NCBI GenBank assembly: GCA_039182715.1 | Contig: JBCDBY010000288.1 | Span: forward strand, 1 to 5,946 | Direction: 5' to 3' | DNA from: JBCDBY01 sp039182715 | Lineage (GTDB): Bacteria; Planctomycetota; PLA2 | DNA: 5,946 bases | In this document: in pieces, positions 1 through 5,782 of the stretch | How the letters are laid out: every line of letters starts with the position of its first letter | How positions within the stretch are numbered: the first letter of the stretch is position 1 | Notes under the pieces: generated by a model | What the model was told of the DNA's origin: nothing | The model's database searches: none | Seen by the model: the letters and a program-made list of their open reading frames with translations, nothing else | Translations under genes and position numbers: made by a program

Positions 1-179
1 CGCGCGACGGCAAGGCGACGGCGCTCGACCGCATGCCAGCGTCGATGCGCCTGACCGGTCAAAGCGACGCGACGCGTCTGCGCCTGATGCACGAGAAGAC
101 CGAGATCGTTTTCTGGCGCGAGGACCGGCTGATCGCCGCCCACAAGCGGCTCAAGACCGGCATGGCCCCCCGGGAGTAG
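1..179 (+). CDS. 3' end of an unrecognised protein-coding gene (partial)
   Basis: An open frame enters from the left edge (first full codon at 3) and ends at TAG 177-179, giving about 58 residues of C-terminus. The end reads TEIVFWREDRLIAAHKRL followed by KTGMAPRE: a short hydrophobic/aromatic strand (IVFW) then a basic helix-like tail. No family is recognisable from this fragment. The other two + frames are interrupted by stops, and codon third positions here are strongly G/C, which supports coding. A 77-bp gap with a promoter-like site separates it from the next gene, so it need not share a transcript with the STAS pair. Function unknown. Confidence 0.55.
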   Translation, partial: RDGKATALDRMPASMRLTGQSDATRLRLMHEKTEIVFWREDRLIAAHKRLKTGMAPRE

Positions 180-244
180 CCGCCCCCGGAAACGGGCCGC
201 GGCCGCGCCCCACGAACTCCTCACCCGCCGCTTCCCGTCCGGGC

Positions 245-250
245 TACCCT
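245..250 (+). promoter_or_regulatory. Putative -10 element of a leaderless transcript
   Basis: TACCCT fits the TANNNT pattern of a -10 hexamer and ends 6 nt before the ATG at 257, so transcription would begin at or next to the start codon. No Shine-Dalgarno-like purine run lies between it and the ATG (the spacer is AGGCGC). No convincing -35 box is visible about 17 bp upstream. The call rests on spacing and pattern only. Confidence 0.4.
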
Positions 251-256
251 AGGCGC

Positions 257-562
257 ATGCTCAACGCGTCCTGGGAAGACCGAGACCACACGCTCTGGAT
301 CGAACTCGAAGGCGAGCTGGATCAGGACGACTGCCTGAAGATCCAGGACGAGTTCCACGGGCGCATCGAGAAGGGCGACGGCGACGTCGTCATCGTGATG
401 AGCGGCGTGACGTTCCTTGCCTCGATGGGCATCGGCATGCTGGTGAAGGCGAACCTCACGCTGCGCGAGCAGGGACGCAACCTCAAGCTCTCCGGCGTGC
501 CCGACAAGGTGCGAAAGATCCTCGACGCCACCGGGCTTCTCGGGGAATTCTCACTCGTTTGA
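257..562 (+). CDS. STAS-domain protein, anti-sigma factor antagonist type (first of a tandem pair)
   Basis: This 101-residue protein is one STAS domain, the fold of SpoIIAA/RsbV. Members of that family bind a serine-kinase anti-sigma factor and are switched off by serine phosphorylation. The pattern is visible in order: strand LWIELEGELD (residues 13-22), helix to about 40, core strand VVIVMSGVTF (44-53), phosphorylation loop ASMGIGML (55-62), helix, strand LKLSG (76-80), and a final helix ending in the typical ATGLLGEF (91-98). Ser56 aligns with SpoIIAA Ser58, the phospho-acceptor. The aspartate before it in the usual DS[ST]G is Ala55 here, and Met57 replaces the following Ser/Thr. The core-strand Asp seen in its neighbour is Met48. 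The ATG at 257 is chosen because the domain begins at once after it and a -10-like site lies just upstream. No kinase or sigma-factor gene is in the window, so the partner is unknown. Confidence 0.85.
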   Translation: MLNASWEDRDHTLWIELEGELDQDDCLKIQDEFHGRIEKGDGDVVIVMSGVTFLASMGIGMLVKANLTLREQGRNLKLSGVPDKVRKILDATGLLGEFSLV

Positions 563-568
563 ATCGCG

Positions 569-904
569 ATGAGCGTAAGCAGAGATACACCGATGGGGAT
601 GACCTGGGAAGACCGACCCGACGCGCGCTGGATCATCCTGTCGGGCGAGCTGGATCACGAAGGCTGCCAGTCCGTGACCGACGAGTTCCGTCGCGTCGCG
701 CAGGACTCCGTCCACCCGGTGGTGGTCGATCTGTCCAGCGTGCGCTTCGTCGCCAGCACCGGGCTGCGCATGCTGCTCGAATCCCACCACGCGCTGCGCG
801 ACCAGGGGCACTCGCTCAAGGTGCACAACCTGCAGGAGCCGGTGCGCCGCGTCTTCCACACCACCGGGATCTTCGATGCGATCCCGGAGTTCGAGCAGCG
901 TTAG
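569..904 (+). CDS. STAS-domain protein, anti-sigma factor antagonist type (second of a tandem pair)
   Basis: This 111-residue single STAS domain closely follows the SpoIIAA layout. It has strand WIILSGELDH (21-30), core strand VVVDLSSVRF (51-60), phosphorylation loop ASTGLRML (62-69) with Ser63 at the SpoIIAA Ser58 position, strand LKVHN (83-87) and the end motif TTGIFDAI (98-105). As in the preceding gene, the aspartate before the serine is alanine (Ala62). By eye about a third of residues match that gene, including WEDR, GELD, a shared Cys and DEF, so the two look like tandem duplicates. The start is 6 nt after the upstream TGA, which suggests co-transcription and translational coupling. 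ATG 593 or 599 is a real alternative start: the homology begins only there, and no clear ribosome-binding site decides between them. The TAG stop at 902-904 overlaps the left edge of the palindromic element. Confidence 0.85.
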   Translation: MSVSRDTPMGMTWEDRPDARWIILSGELDHEGCQSVTDEFRRVAQDSVHPVVVDLSSVRFVASTGLRMLLESHHALRDQGHSLKVHNLQEPVRRVFHTTGIFDAIPEFEQR

Positions 905-925
905 GCACTGTTTGAGAAGTCTAGC
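902..925 (+). repeat. Left terminal inverted repeat (24 bp with TA)
   Basis: Perfect inverted match to 1055-1078. It begins with the TA of the upstream gene's TAG stop, so its first three bases serve as that stop codon. Confidence 0.85.
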
Positions 926-958
926 TGGCTTCGGCCGGCTGCGGCTGCGCCCAGCTGC

Positions 959-1006
959 GTCGCGGCTCCTTGAGGTGAAAACGGACCACATCGGCGGAGC
1001 CGCGAC
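959..1006. repeat. Internal stem-loop of the palindromic element
   Basis: GTCGCGGCTCC (959-969) pairs perfectly with GGAGCCGCGAC (996-1006) around an AT-richer 26-nt loop. It is nearly concentric with the outer repeats (centre about 982 against 990), so both stems would stack in one extended hairpin. Confidence 0.7.
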
Positions 1007-1054
1007 TTCGCTGAGCGTTGCCAGAATCAACTCTGGGCTCGCCCTCGGGCCGAC

Positions 1055-1078
1055 GCTAGACTTCTCAAACAGTGCCTA
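1055..1078 (-). repeat. Right terminal inverted repeat (24 bp with TA)
   Basis: Perfect inverted match to 902-925. It ends with TA at 1077-1078, one base (G1079) before the stop codon of the convergent TolC-family gene at 1080-1082. Confidence 0.85.
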
Positions 1079-1079
1079 G

Positions 1080-2522
1080 CTACTCGCCGTCCACCGGCGG
1101 CGCGGGGAGCTCGTCCTCGGCCATGCGGGGCAGGGGGCTCGCGCGCGGGATGCCGCGCGGATCGGCGCCGCGGGCGCGGTGCAGCTCGCGCAGCGCGATG
1201 TTGTAGTCGTAGATCGCGTTGATGTACGCGAACTTCGCGTTGTTGAGGATGAAGAGCGTATCGAGCACCTCGCGCGTCGTGGCGCGGCCGTTGGCCTGCT
1301 CCTCGCGGCGAATGCGCAGTGCCTCCTCCTGGCGCGTCACGGACCGCTCGGCGACGGCGATGTCCTTGTAGGACTCCACCACCTGGCGGTGCGTCTCGGC
1401 GACCTCGCGCCGCACCTGGTCCTCGAGATCGCGGCGCCGGATGCGCGCGAGGTCGACGTCGTAGCGCGCGCGCTGAATGCGCGCGTACTCGCCGCCGCCC
1501 TGGAAGACCGGGATATCGAACTGGAAGGTGAAGCTGACCGGATCGGCAGGCGCCGCGAACGGGTTGTCGGTGCGCGAGTAGGCGAACAGGCCGCGGACCT
1601 CGGGCAGCTCGGCCGCGACGGCGGACTTGTAGCGCTTCTGCACCGAGGCGAGATCGAGATCGGCCGCGCGCAGCTCGGGACGCGAGCCGAGCGCCTCGCG
1701 CTCCACCTCGGCGAGCACCCAGGTCGGCTCGTCGGTCACGCGTTCGTCGATGATCTCCGTGGGCGTATCGACCGGCCGCGCCAGCAGCGTGTTGAGCACG
1801 ATGCGGCGCAGCGGCACGAGGCTCTCCAGCTTCTCGCGGTCGCGAATGGCGGTGTCGTACTGCACCTGCGACTCGAGCAGCGACGCCTTCGTCACGCGAC
1901 CCGCCTCGAGCAGCGCGGTCGAATCGGCCACCTGTCGCTCGAGCGCCGCCTCGTTCGCCTTGGCGACCTCGATCTGCTGGATCGTTTCGAGCATGTCGAA
2001 GGCGGCGGCGGTGACCGACGCGGCGATGTCCGCCTCGGTGACCTCCTGGCGCGCGACCGTCGCGCCCTCGGCGAGCTTGGCGGCGCGGTAGTTGTTGAGG
2101 TAGCGGCCGAAGGCATAGATCGGGAAGCCGACCGTCAGCTCGCCGCGCCACTCCTCGTCGACTCCGGTCACGATCGGCGCGGGGAAGCCGGGCGCATTGG
2201 TGCGCGGCGGCTCGTCCTGCTTGCGGTAGCTGCCGCGGATGAAGACCTGCGGAATCATCGCCGCGAGCGCCTCGCGGCGGCTGGTGCCGGCGATGGCGGC
2301 GTCGACGCGGGCGGTGATGACCGTGCGGTTCTGGATGAGCGCCTCGTTGACCGCGTCGGCCACGCTGACCCGGTTCGGGCGCTCGGGCTGCTCCAGCTCC
2401 ATCGCCTGCCCCGGCTTGAGGTAGGTCGCGGGGGGCGGCTCGGAACTCGTGTAAAGGCGGCCGCCCGAACAGGCGACGGCGCCCAGGAGAAGGAACGGGA
2501 GGCCCCAGCCCGGTCGATGCAC
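1080..2522 (-). CDS. TolC-family outer-membrane efflux lipoprotein
   Basis: This 480-residue protein has the size and two-repeat build of an outer membrane factor, the trimeric exit duct used by RND/ABC/MFS efflux or type I secretion systems. The N-terminus is a short basic/hydrophobic signal (residues 1-17) followed by Cys18 in AVAC, which indicates a lipoprotein like OprM or NodT relatives. The first outer-membrane-efflux repeat covers about 52-250, with strand GELTVGFPIYAFGR (127-140) and the typical LLEAGRVTKASLLESQVQY (204-222). The second covers about 275-455, with SRPELRAADLDL (280-291), strand FTFQFDIPVFQGGGEYARIQ (331-350) and long Arg/Glu-rich coiled coils. The C-terminal 30 residues are Pro-rich and probably periplasmic. 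The start is GTG: it places the signal peptide at the N-terminus, and the next in-frame Met is residue 41, beyond the signal. No membrane-fusion protein or pump gene adjoins it, so the substrate and partner pump are unknown. Confidence 0.9.
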   Translation of the reverse strand: MHRPGWGLPFLLLGAVACSGGRLYTSSEPPPATYLKPGQAMELEQPERPNRVSVADAVNEALIQNRTVITARVDAAIAGTSRREALAAMIPQVFIRGSYRKQDEPPRTNAPGFPAPIVTGVDEEWRGELTVGFPIYAFGRYLNNYRAAKLAEGATVARQEVTEADIAASVTAAAFDMLETIQQIEVAKANEAALERQVADSTALLEAGRVTKASLLESQVQYDTAIRDREKLESLVPLRRIVLNTLLARPVDTPTEIIDERVTDEPTWVLAEVEREALGSRPELRAADLDLASVQKRYKSAVAAELPEVRGLFAYSRTDNPFAAPADPVSFTFQFDIPVFQGGGEYARIQRARYDVDLARIRRRDLEDQVRREVAETHRQVVESYKDIAVAERSVTRQEEALRIRREEQANGRATTREVLDTLFILNNAKFAYINAIYDYNIALRELHRARGADPRGIPRASPLPRMAEDELPAPPVDGE

Positions 2523-2530
2523 AGCGCGAA

Positions 2531-2536
2531 ATCGTA
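2531..2536 (-). promoter_or_regulatory. Putative -10 element for the TolC-family gene
   Basis: On the - strand TACGAT lies 8 nt before the GTG at 2522, with TTCGCGCT between and no Shine-Dalgarno-like run. Transcription would start within a base or two of the GTG, so a leaderless message is possible, as at 257. No strong -35 box is seen. Confidence 0.3.
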
Positions 2537-2569
2537 CCGGGCCGGCGAATCGCGGCCAGAATTACTCGG

Positions 2570-2579
2570 GGGGCGCCCC
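2570..2579. promoter_or_regulatory. 10-bp perfect palindrome in the divergent intergenic region
   Basis: GGGGCGCCCC is a perfect palindrome in the 121-bp gap between the divergent TolC-family and BI-1-family genes, just upstream of both predicted promoter areas. It could be an operator or a chance GC-rich palindrome. Nothing else in the window repeats it. Confidence 0.15.
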
Positions 2580-2626
2580 GACGCGATATCCTGCTGCTGG
2601 TCGATCGAACCGACCGAATCAGAGAG

Positions 2627-2633
2627 AAAAGGA
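2627..2633 (+). promoter_or_regulatory. Ribosome-binding site of the BI-1-family gene
   Basis: AAAAGGA lies 10 nt before ATG 2644 within a purine-rich stretch. It fixes that ATG as the start and contrasts with the absence of such a site before the other genes in the window. Confidence 0.6.
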
Positions 2634-2643
2634 ACAACGAATC

Positions 2644-3366
2644 ATGCGACGTTTCGCTGAACAGATGGGCTGGGCTTCCGACCGCGGAGGCTTCGCCATC
2701 GAAGCCGCGGTCGACGAGCGACTCGGCTTCTTGCGCAAGACCTATGGCCTGCTCACCCTGCAGATCCTCGCGGTCGGCGGGCTGAGCGCGCTGCTCATCC
2801 AGAACGAGCCGCTGCTGATCAGCCTCTACAACCTCGTCTGGGGCCACGGCATCCTTCTGACCCTCGCGCTGCTCATCGGGTTCTCGTTCGTGACCCGCCG
2901 GATGCTGGCGACGCACAAGCCGCTCGGCGTGCAGTACGCGGCGGCGGCCTTGTGGGTCGCGCTCTTTACCACGATCGTGGCCCCGTCGACCTACGCGGCC
3001 AAGGAGCTCACCGGAAGCTACGCGATCGTCCTGCAGGCGTTCATCCTGACGGTCTGCGTCTTCGGCGGCCTGACCGCGTACGTCCTGACGACCAAGAAGG
3101 ACTTCTCCCCGATTGGTGGATTCCTTTCGGTGGCACTCGTCAGCATGGTCGCCATCGCCATCATGGGTTCGTTCATGGGCTTCGGCGGCATCTGGATGTC
3201 GTTCGTCTTCGTCGCGATCTTCGCGGGCTACGTGCTGTACGACACGTCGCAGATCCTGCACCGCCGCGGCACCGACGAGTACGTGTCCGCGTCGGTCGAT
3301 TTGCTGACCGACTTCGTCTTCCTGTTCCTGCACATCCTGTCGATCCTGATGAGCAACCGGGACTAG
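2644..3366 (+). CDS. Bax inhibitor-1/YccA-family integral membrane protein
   Basis: This 240-residue protein belongs to the BI-1 (TMBIM, UPF0005) family of seven-helix inner-membrane proteins, which includes E. coli YccA/YbhL and B. subtilis YetJ. Known roles are a pH-gated calcium leak (YetJ) and modulation of FtsH (YccA). Hydrophobic segments fall near 37-53, 69-84, 97-112, 126-147, 158-178, 184-199 and 217-237. The family signature GYVLYDTSQIL spans 195-205 and the typical FLRKTYGLLTLQI spans 29-41. Asp200 and Asp223 align with the paired aspartates of YetJ (Asp171/Asp195) that gate its pore, so the calcium-leak chemistry looks intact. The N-terminal 25 residues are soluble, as is usual. 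It has its own purine-rich ribosome-binding site and is followed at once by a terminator, so it is probably a single-gene transcription unit. The exact physiological role in this organism cannot be told. Confidence 0.92.
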   Translation: MRRFAEQMGWASDRGGFAIEAAVDERLGFLRKTYGLLTLQILAVGGLSALLIQNEPLLISLYNLVWGHGILLTLALLIGFSFVTRRMLATHKPLGVQYAAAALWVALFTTIVAPSTYAAKELTGSYAIVLQAFILTVCVFGGLTAYVLTTKKDFSPIGGFLSVALVSMVAIAIMGSFMGFGGIWMSFVFVAIFAGYVLYDTSQILHRRGTDEYVSASVDLLTDFVFLFLHILSILMSNRD

Positions 3367-3384
3367 TCGCCCATAGAAAATAGC

Positions 3385-3419
3385 GAGGCCGCGGCGGGTT
3401 TCCGGCCGCGGCCTCTTTT
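3385..3419 (+). terminator. Rho-independent terminator, probably bidirectional
   Basis: GAGGCCGCGGC (3385-3395) pairs perfectly over 11 bp with GCCGCGGCCTC (3405-3415) around a 9-nt loop and is followed by TTTT. It lies 19 nt beyond the BI-1-family stop codon. An AAAA run at 3377-3380 gives a weaker T-tract for the opposite direction, so it may also end the - strand gene that stops at 3441. Confidence 0.9.
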
Positions 3420-3440
3420 GTGCCGATTCCGTTCCGGCGC

Positions 3441-5780
3441 CTAGTCCGTGTTGGTCTGCAGGAAGATCGGGACGAAGCTCGTCACGACCGGTCGCGGGAC
3501 CTCCACGAAGTTGGGCGGCGGGTTGAAGAGCAGGTTGATGTCGAACTGCATGTTGCCGCTGGTGAAGCCGGCCTCGACCTGGGGACCCTTGCTGGTCATC
3601 TTGATGAAGGTCTCCAGGATGCGGTTGTTCGAGATCGTGCCGCCGATGCGACGCAGGGAGTTCTTCTTGAAGCCCCGCTCGCGGTAGCTGGTCTTGTCGT
3701 AGGCGCGCCATTCCTCGCGCTCCTCCGGCGACAGGTGCGTCGCGCGGCTGGTGCTGTTGCTGCGCACGACCTCGCCCTCCTCGGTGGTGACGAAGCCGTC
3801 GATGCCGACGCGGCCCTCGACCGCCAGCAGCGAGCCGTTGATCTCGGCCCAGCTCGGCAGATCGCGGGTGAAGAGGATGTCACCGCGCGCGACGACGCCG
3901 AGCACGCTCTGCCCCTCGTAGTCGGAGTTGCGCTGGTAGGTCGCCGCGAACGAATTCTCGGTGCCGCTCTCCATCGCGTGGTCGCCGTCGTTGTCCGTGT
4001 ACTGGACGTTGCCGGTGAAGCGCACGTCCTCGTTGCTGACGACGGTGACGCGGCCGTTCAGGTCGCCGTAGAGGCGGTTGATGCGGCCGTCGATGTAGAT
4101 CGTGCCGCCCATCTCGTTGCTCAGATCGAAGTACTTCTCGTTCTTCCGCTCGGGCTTGATGAAGACCTCTTCCTCCCACGTGATCGTGACCGGCTCGTAG
4201 TCGTTGACCTTCGCCTCGTACTCGACGGTCTGCGTCTCGTAGATCGGGTCCATGCGAACCTTCGTTACGGCCTCGATGATCGGGATCTCGCGGGTGTACT
4301 CGACCTCACGGTCCTCGGTGATGTCGATGTTGCGGGCGCGGATGACGCGGCGCGTGCCGTAAACCGGCACCTTGACCTCGTACGCCTCCTGCACCGTCTC
4401 GTAGACCGGCTTGGTCTCGATCCAGGTGACCGTCTCGTAGCCGGAGATGTAGGTCTCCTCGACCGTGTAGGGCTCGTCGACCCAAACCTCGACCAGAATC
4501 TCGGAGTTGCCCGAGCCGCCGACGGTGCCACCGCCCGCGTTGGAGTCGATCTCGCTGAGCGGAACCAGCTTCTTCACGCGCCGTGTCTTCTCGACCGTGC
4601 GCGTGGCATAGAGCGGATCCTCGCGGGAGCGCGTGATTTCCTGCGTGCCGGTCTGCACCTTCTTGTCGCGATAGCGGGTCTCGATGTCCTCGCGGACGAG
4701 GAAGGTCTCGTCTTCCTCGTAGTTCTCGATGGCGGTGCCGACGATGACCGTCTCGGTGACCGTGTAGGTCTCCGTCGTGGTGCCGGTCTGCTCGTCCACC
4801 GTGTACTCGACCGGCGTCTCGCCGATCTTCACCTGCACGTCCCTGGTGCGGGTCTCGTAGTGGAAGCCGACGTACTTGTCGTAGGTGTAGCTGCGCTCGA
4901 CCATCTCGAAGCGCGGCTTGGTGTACCCACGCACGCGGGCGCGACCGTCGCCGTAGAACTTGATCTCGGCGTCGAGGCCGTCGGTGCCGCGGAAGAGGTT
5001 CGCTTCCGACTCCAGCTTGTCGAAGTCGATGGAGTCGAGCTCGATCTTGGTCGCCGAGGCGTTGGCCTCGCGCAGGTTGGTGTTCTCCGGGGTCGCGCCG
5101 GCCTGGTACTCGAAGCCGTTCACCGCCGAGACCGGGTCCTGGTAGTTGCCGTTCGGGAAGTAGAAGGCGACCTGGTCGTTGGCGTGCACGAGCCCGCGCG
5201 GCGAGCCGGAGACGCCGAGGGTGGCGCGGTTCTGGAAGAAGACGAAGCTGCTGAACGGCTCGGTCTCGCGGACGAGCGCGGACACCATGCGGACGGTGTC
5301 GCCGGAGCGGCCGGCCGCCTCGAGCACGAAGAAGGAGTCCGAGGTCCCGCCCGGATCCACGTCGGTGACGTTCTCGCCCTTCAGACGCTGCATGCGCTGG
5401 ATGTACTGGCGCGCGCGGTAGACGCGCACGTTGGTGCCCTCGATGAAACCGAAGTCGATGCCCTCGGGGTCATCGAACCAGGTCTTGTCCTCGCTCTTCT
5501 TGTCGAGCGACTTCGCCATCGCCGTCGTCTTGCCCTTGGCGGCGTAGCCGGAGTCGATGCCGGCCGGCTTGGCAAGCCGCGCCGTATCCGACTCGAGCGA
5601 GAGCGGGTCGGCCTTCAGATCGACACCCGCGGCGGTGCCGCCGTGCGTGCCGTCCATCGCGGTGCGAATCGCGACGTTCTGGTTGTCCTGCGTGTACGCG
5701 CTCGCGTTGACGACGTTGAGCGCCATATGCAGCTGGGCGTATGCACTGTTGAAGGCGCGCGTCTCGTCCTCGAGCACCCG
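3441..5780 (-). CDS. PilX-like/DUF4900-like pilus-associated protein with Tyr/Thr/Val/Glu-rich repeat insert (5' end missing)
   Basis: The frame gives 778 residues from a fortuitous GTG at 5777; numbering below uses that GTG as residue 1. The true N-terminus is cut off by the fold-back at about 5781, and the + strand copy shows what precedes it (AALAAISSGRTVSAQREQR), the end of a hydrophobic pilin-like helix. Residues 1-50 resemble the helix after the membrane segment in PilX-type proteins. Residues about 148-290 fit my memory of DUF4900-like domains: PFSSFVFFQNRATLGVSGSP (174-193), then RGLVHAND (194-201) and a DPVSAVNGF strand. Residues about 295-545 are a repeat region rich in Y-[EA]-T and V-P-[VIL]-Y motifs (YETRT 307-311, YATRT 390-394, YETVQ 459-463, YETQT 513-517). 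Residues 556-662 return to the beta-solenoid-like part (GGTIYIDGRINRLYGDLNGR, then VLGVVARGDILF). The C-terminus (733-778) is hydrophobic and Pro-rich. The role is inferred as a surface or pilus-tip component; the family call is from memory and not certain. Confidence 0.6.
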   Translation of the reverse strand, partial: RVLEDETRAFNSAYAQLHMALNVVNASAYTQDNQNVAIRTAMDGTHGGTAAGVDLKADPLSLESDTARLAKPAGIDSGYAAKGKTTAMAKSLDKKSEDKTWFDDPEGIDFGFIEGTNVRVYRARQYIQRMQRLKGENVTDVDPGGTSDSFFVLEAAGRSGDTVRMVSALVRETEPFSSFVFFQNRATLGVSGSPRGLVHANDQVAFYFPNGNYQDPVSAVNGFEYQAGATPENTNLREANASATKIELDSIDFDKLESEANLFRGTDGLDAEIKFYGDGRARVRGYTKPRFEMVERSYTYDKYVGFHYETRTRDVQVKIGETPVEYTVDEQTGTTTETYTVTETVIVGTAIENYEEDETFLVREDIETRYRDKKVQTGTQEITRSREDPLYATRTVEKTRRVKKLVPLSEIDSNAGGGTVGGSGNSEILVEVWVDEPYTVEETYISGYETVTWIETKPVYETVQEAYEVKVPVYGTRRVIRARNIDITEDREVEYTREIPIIEAVTKVRMDPIYETQTVEYEAKVNDYEPVTITWEEEVFIKPERKNEKYFDLSNEMGGTIYIDGRINRLYGDLNGRVTVVSNEDVRFTGNVQYTDNDGDHAMESGTENSFAATYQRNSDYEGQSVLGVVARGDILFTRDLPSWAEINGSLLAVEGRVGIDGFVTTEEGEVVRSNSTSRATHLSPEEREEWRAYDKTSYRERGFKKNSLRRIGGTISNNRILETFIKMTSKGPQVEAGFTSGNMQFDINLLFNPPPNFVEVPRPVVTSFVPIFLQTNTD
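4141..4893 (-). repeat. Degenerate intragenic repeat region encoding Y-x-T / P-x-Y-x-T units
   Basis: This stretch encodes roughly residues 295-545 of the PilX-like protein. Units share a core of P-[VIL]-Y-[EA]-T-x(2,6)-V-x-V and variants, for example PLYATRTVEKTRRV, PVYETVQEAYEVKVPVY and PIYETQTVEYEAKV. At DNA level GTCTCGTAG recurs on the + strand near 4234, 4396, 4432 and 4852. A Gly/Ser linker (GGGTVGGSGNSE, 415-426) divides it in two. The units are diverged, not recent copies. Confidence 0.6.
5671..5780 (-). repeat. Left arm of a terminal fold-back inverted repeat
   Basis: Its reverse complement matches 5837-5946 in 109 of 110 bases. The single difference is T5728 (read as A on the - strand) against C5889, which changes His to Pro. 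The arm may extend past the window edge, because the match is still perfect at 5946. Confidence 0.95.
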
Positions 5781-5782
5781 TT

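Larger units (their letters stand above)
902..1078. mobile_element. MITE-like or REP-like palindromic element with perfect terminal inverted repeats
   Basis: The segment 902-925 (TAGGCACTGTTTG... ending TCTAGC) is the exact reverse complement of 1055-1078, 24 of 24 bases. The outer TA pair on each side may be a target duplication, leaving a 173-bp element (904-1076) with 22-bp ends that start GGCACTG and finish CAGTGCC. A second perfect inverted repeat of 11 bp lies inside (959-969 with 996-1006) around a 26-nt loop, and CAGC 952-955 also pairs with GCTG 1010-1013. The whole element could fold into one long bulged hairpin. No convincing coding frame lies inside. TA duplication is typical of IS630/Tc1-mariner-type transposases, so a non-autonomous MITE moved in trans is the inferred identity. 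A transcript hairpin acting as a bidirectional terminator between convergent genes is a possible role. Confidence 0.7.

Noticed and set aside
876..1079. A 67-codon + strand open frame across the palindromic element
   Set aside because: Its sequence is explained by the element's inverted repeats and the end of the STAS gene; no domain or ribosome-binding site supports it.
1179..2660. A 493-codon + strand open frame opposite the TolC-family gene
   Set aside because: The translation is Arg/Leu/Asp/Val-rich repetitive sequence with no recognisable family, while the opposite strand encodes a complete TolC-family protein with signal peptide and both repeats.
3385..3415. The hairpin after the BI-1 gene as a second mobile palindrome
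   Set aside because: It is short, GC-rich, directly after a stop codon and followed by a T run, so a terminator explains it fully. It shares no sequence with the element at 902-1078.
1027..3711. An 894-codon open frame on the - strand
   Set aside because: It overlaps the TolC-family, BI-1 and part of the PilX-like genes in another frame. Its translation is low-complexity Arg/Ala/Gly/Asp-rich with no domain, as expected of an antisense or shifted frame in GC-rich DNA.
4141..4893. CRISPR-like or tandem DNA repeat array
   Set aside because: The recurring GTCTCGTAG words are irregularly spaced and correspond to Tyr-Glu-Thr codons inside one continuous reading frame. They reflect protein repeats, not a DNA array.
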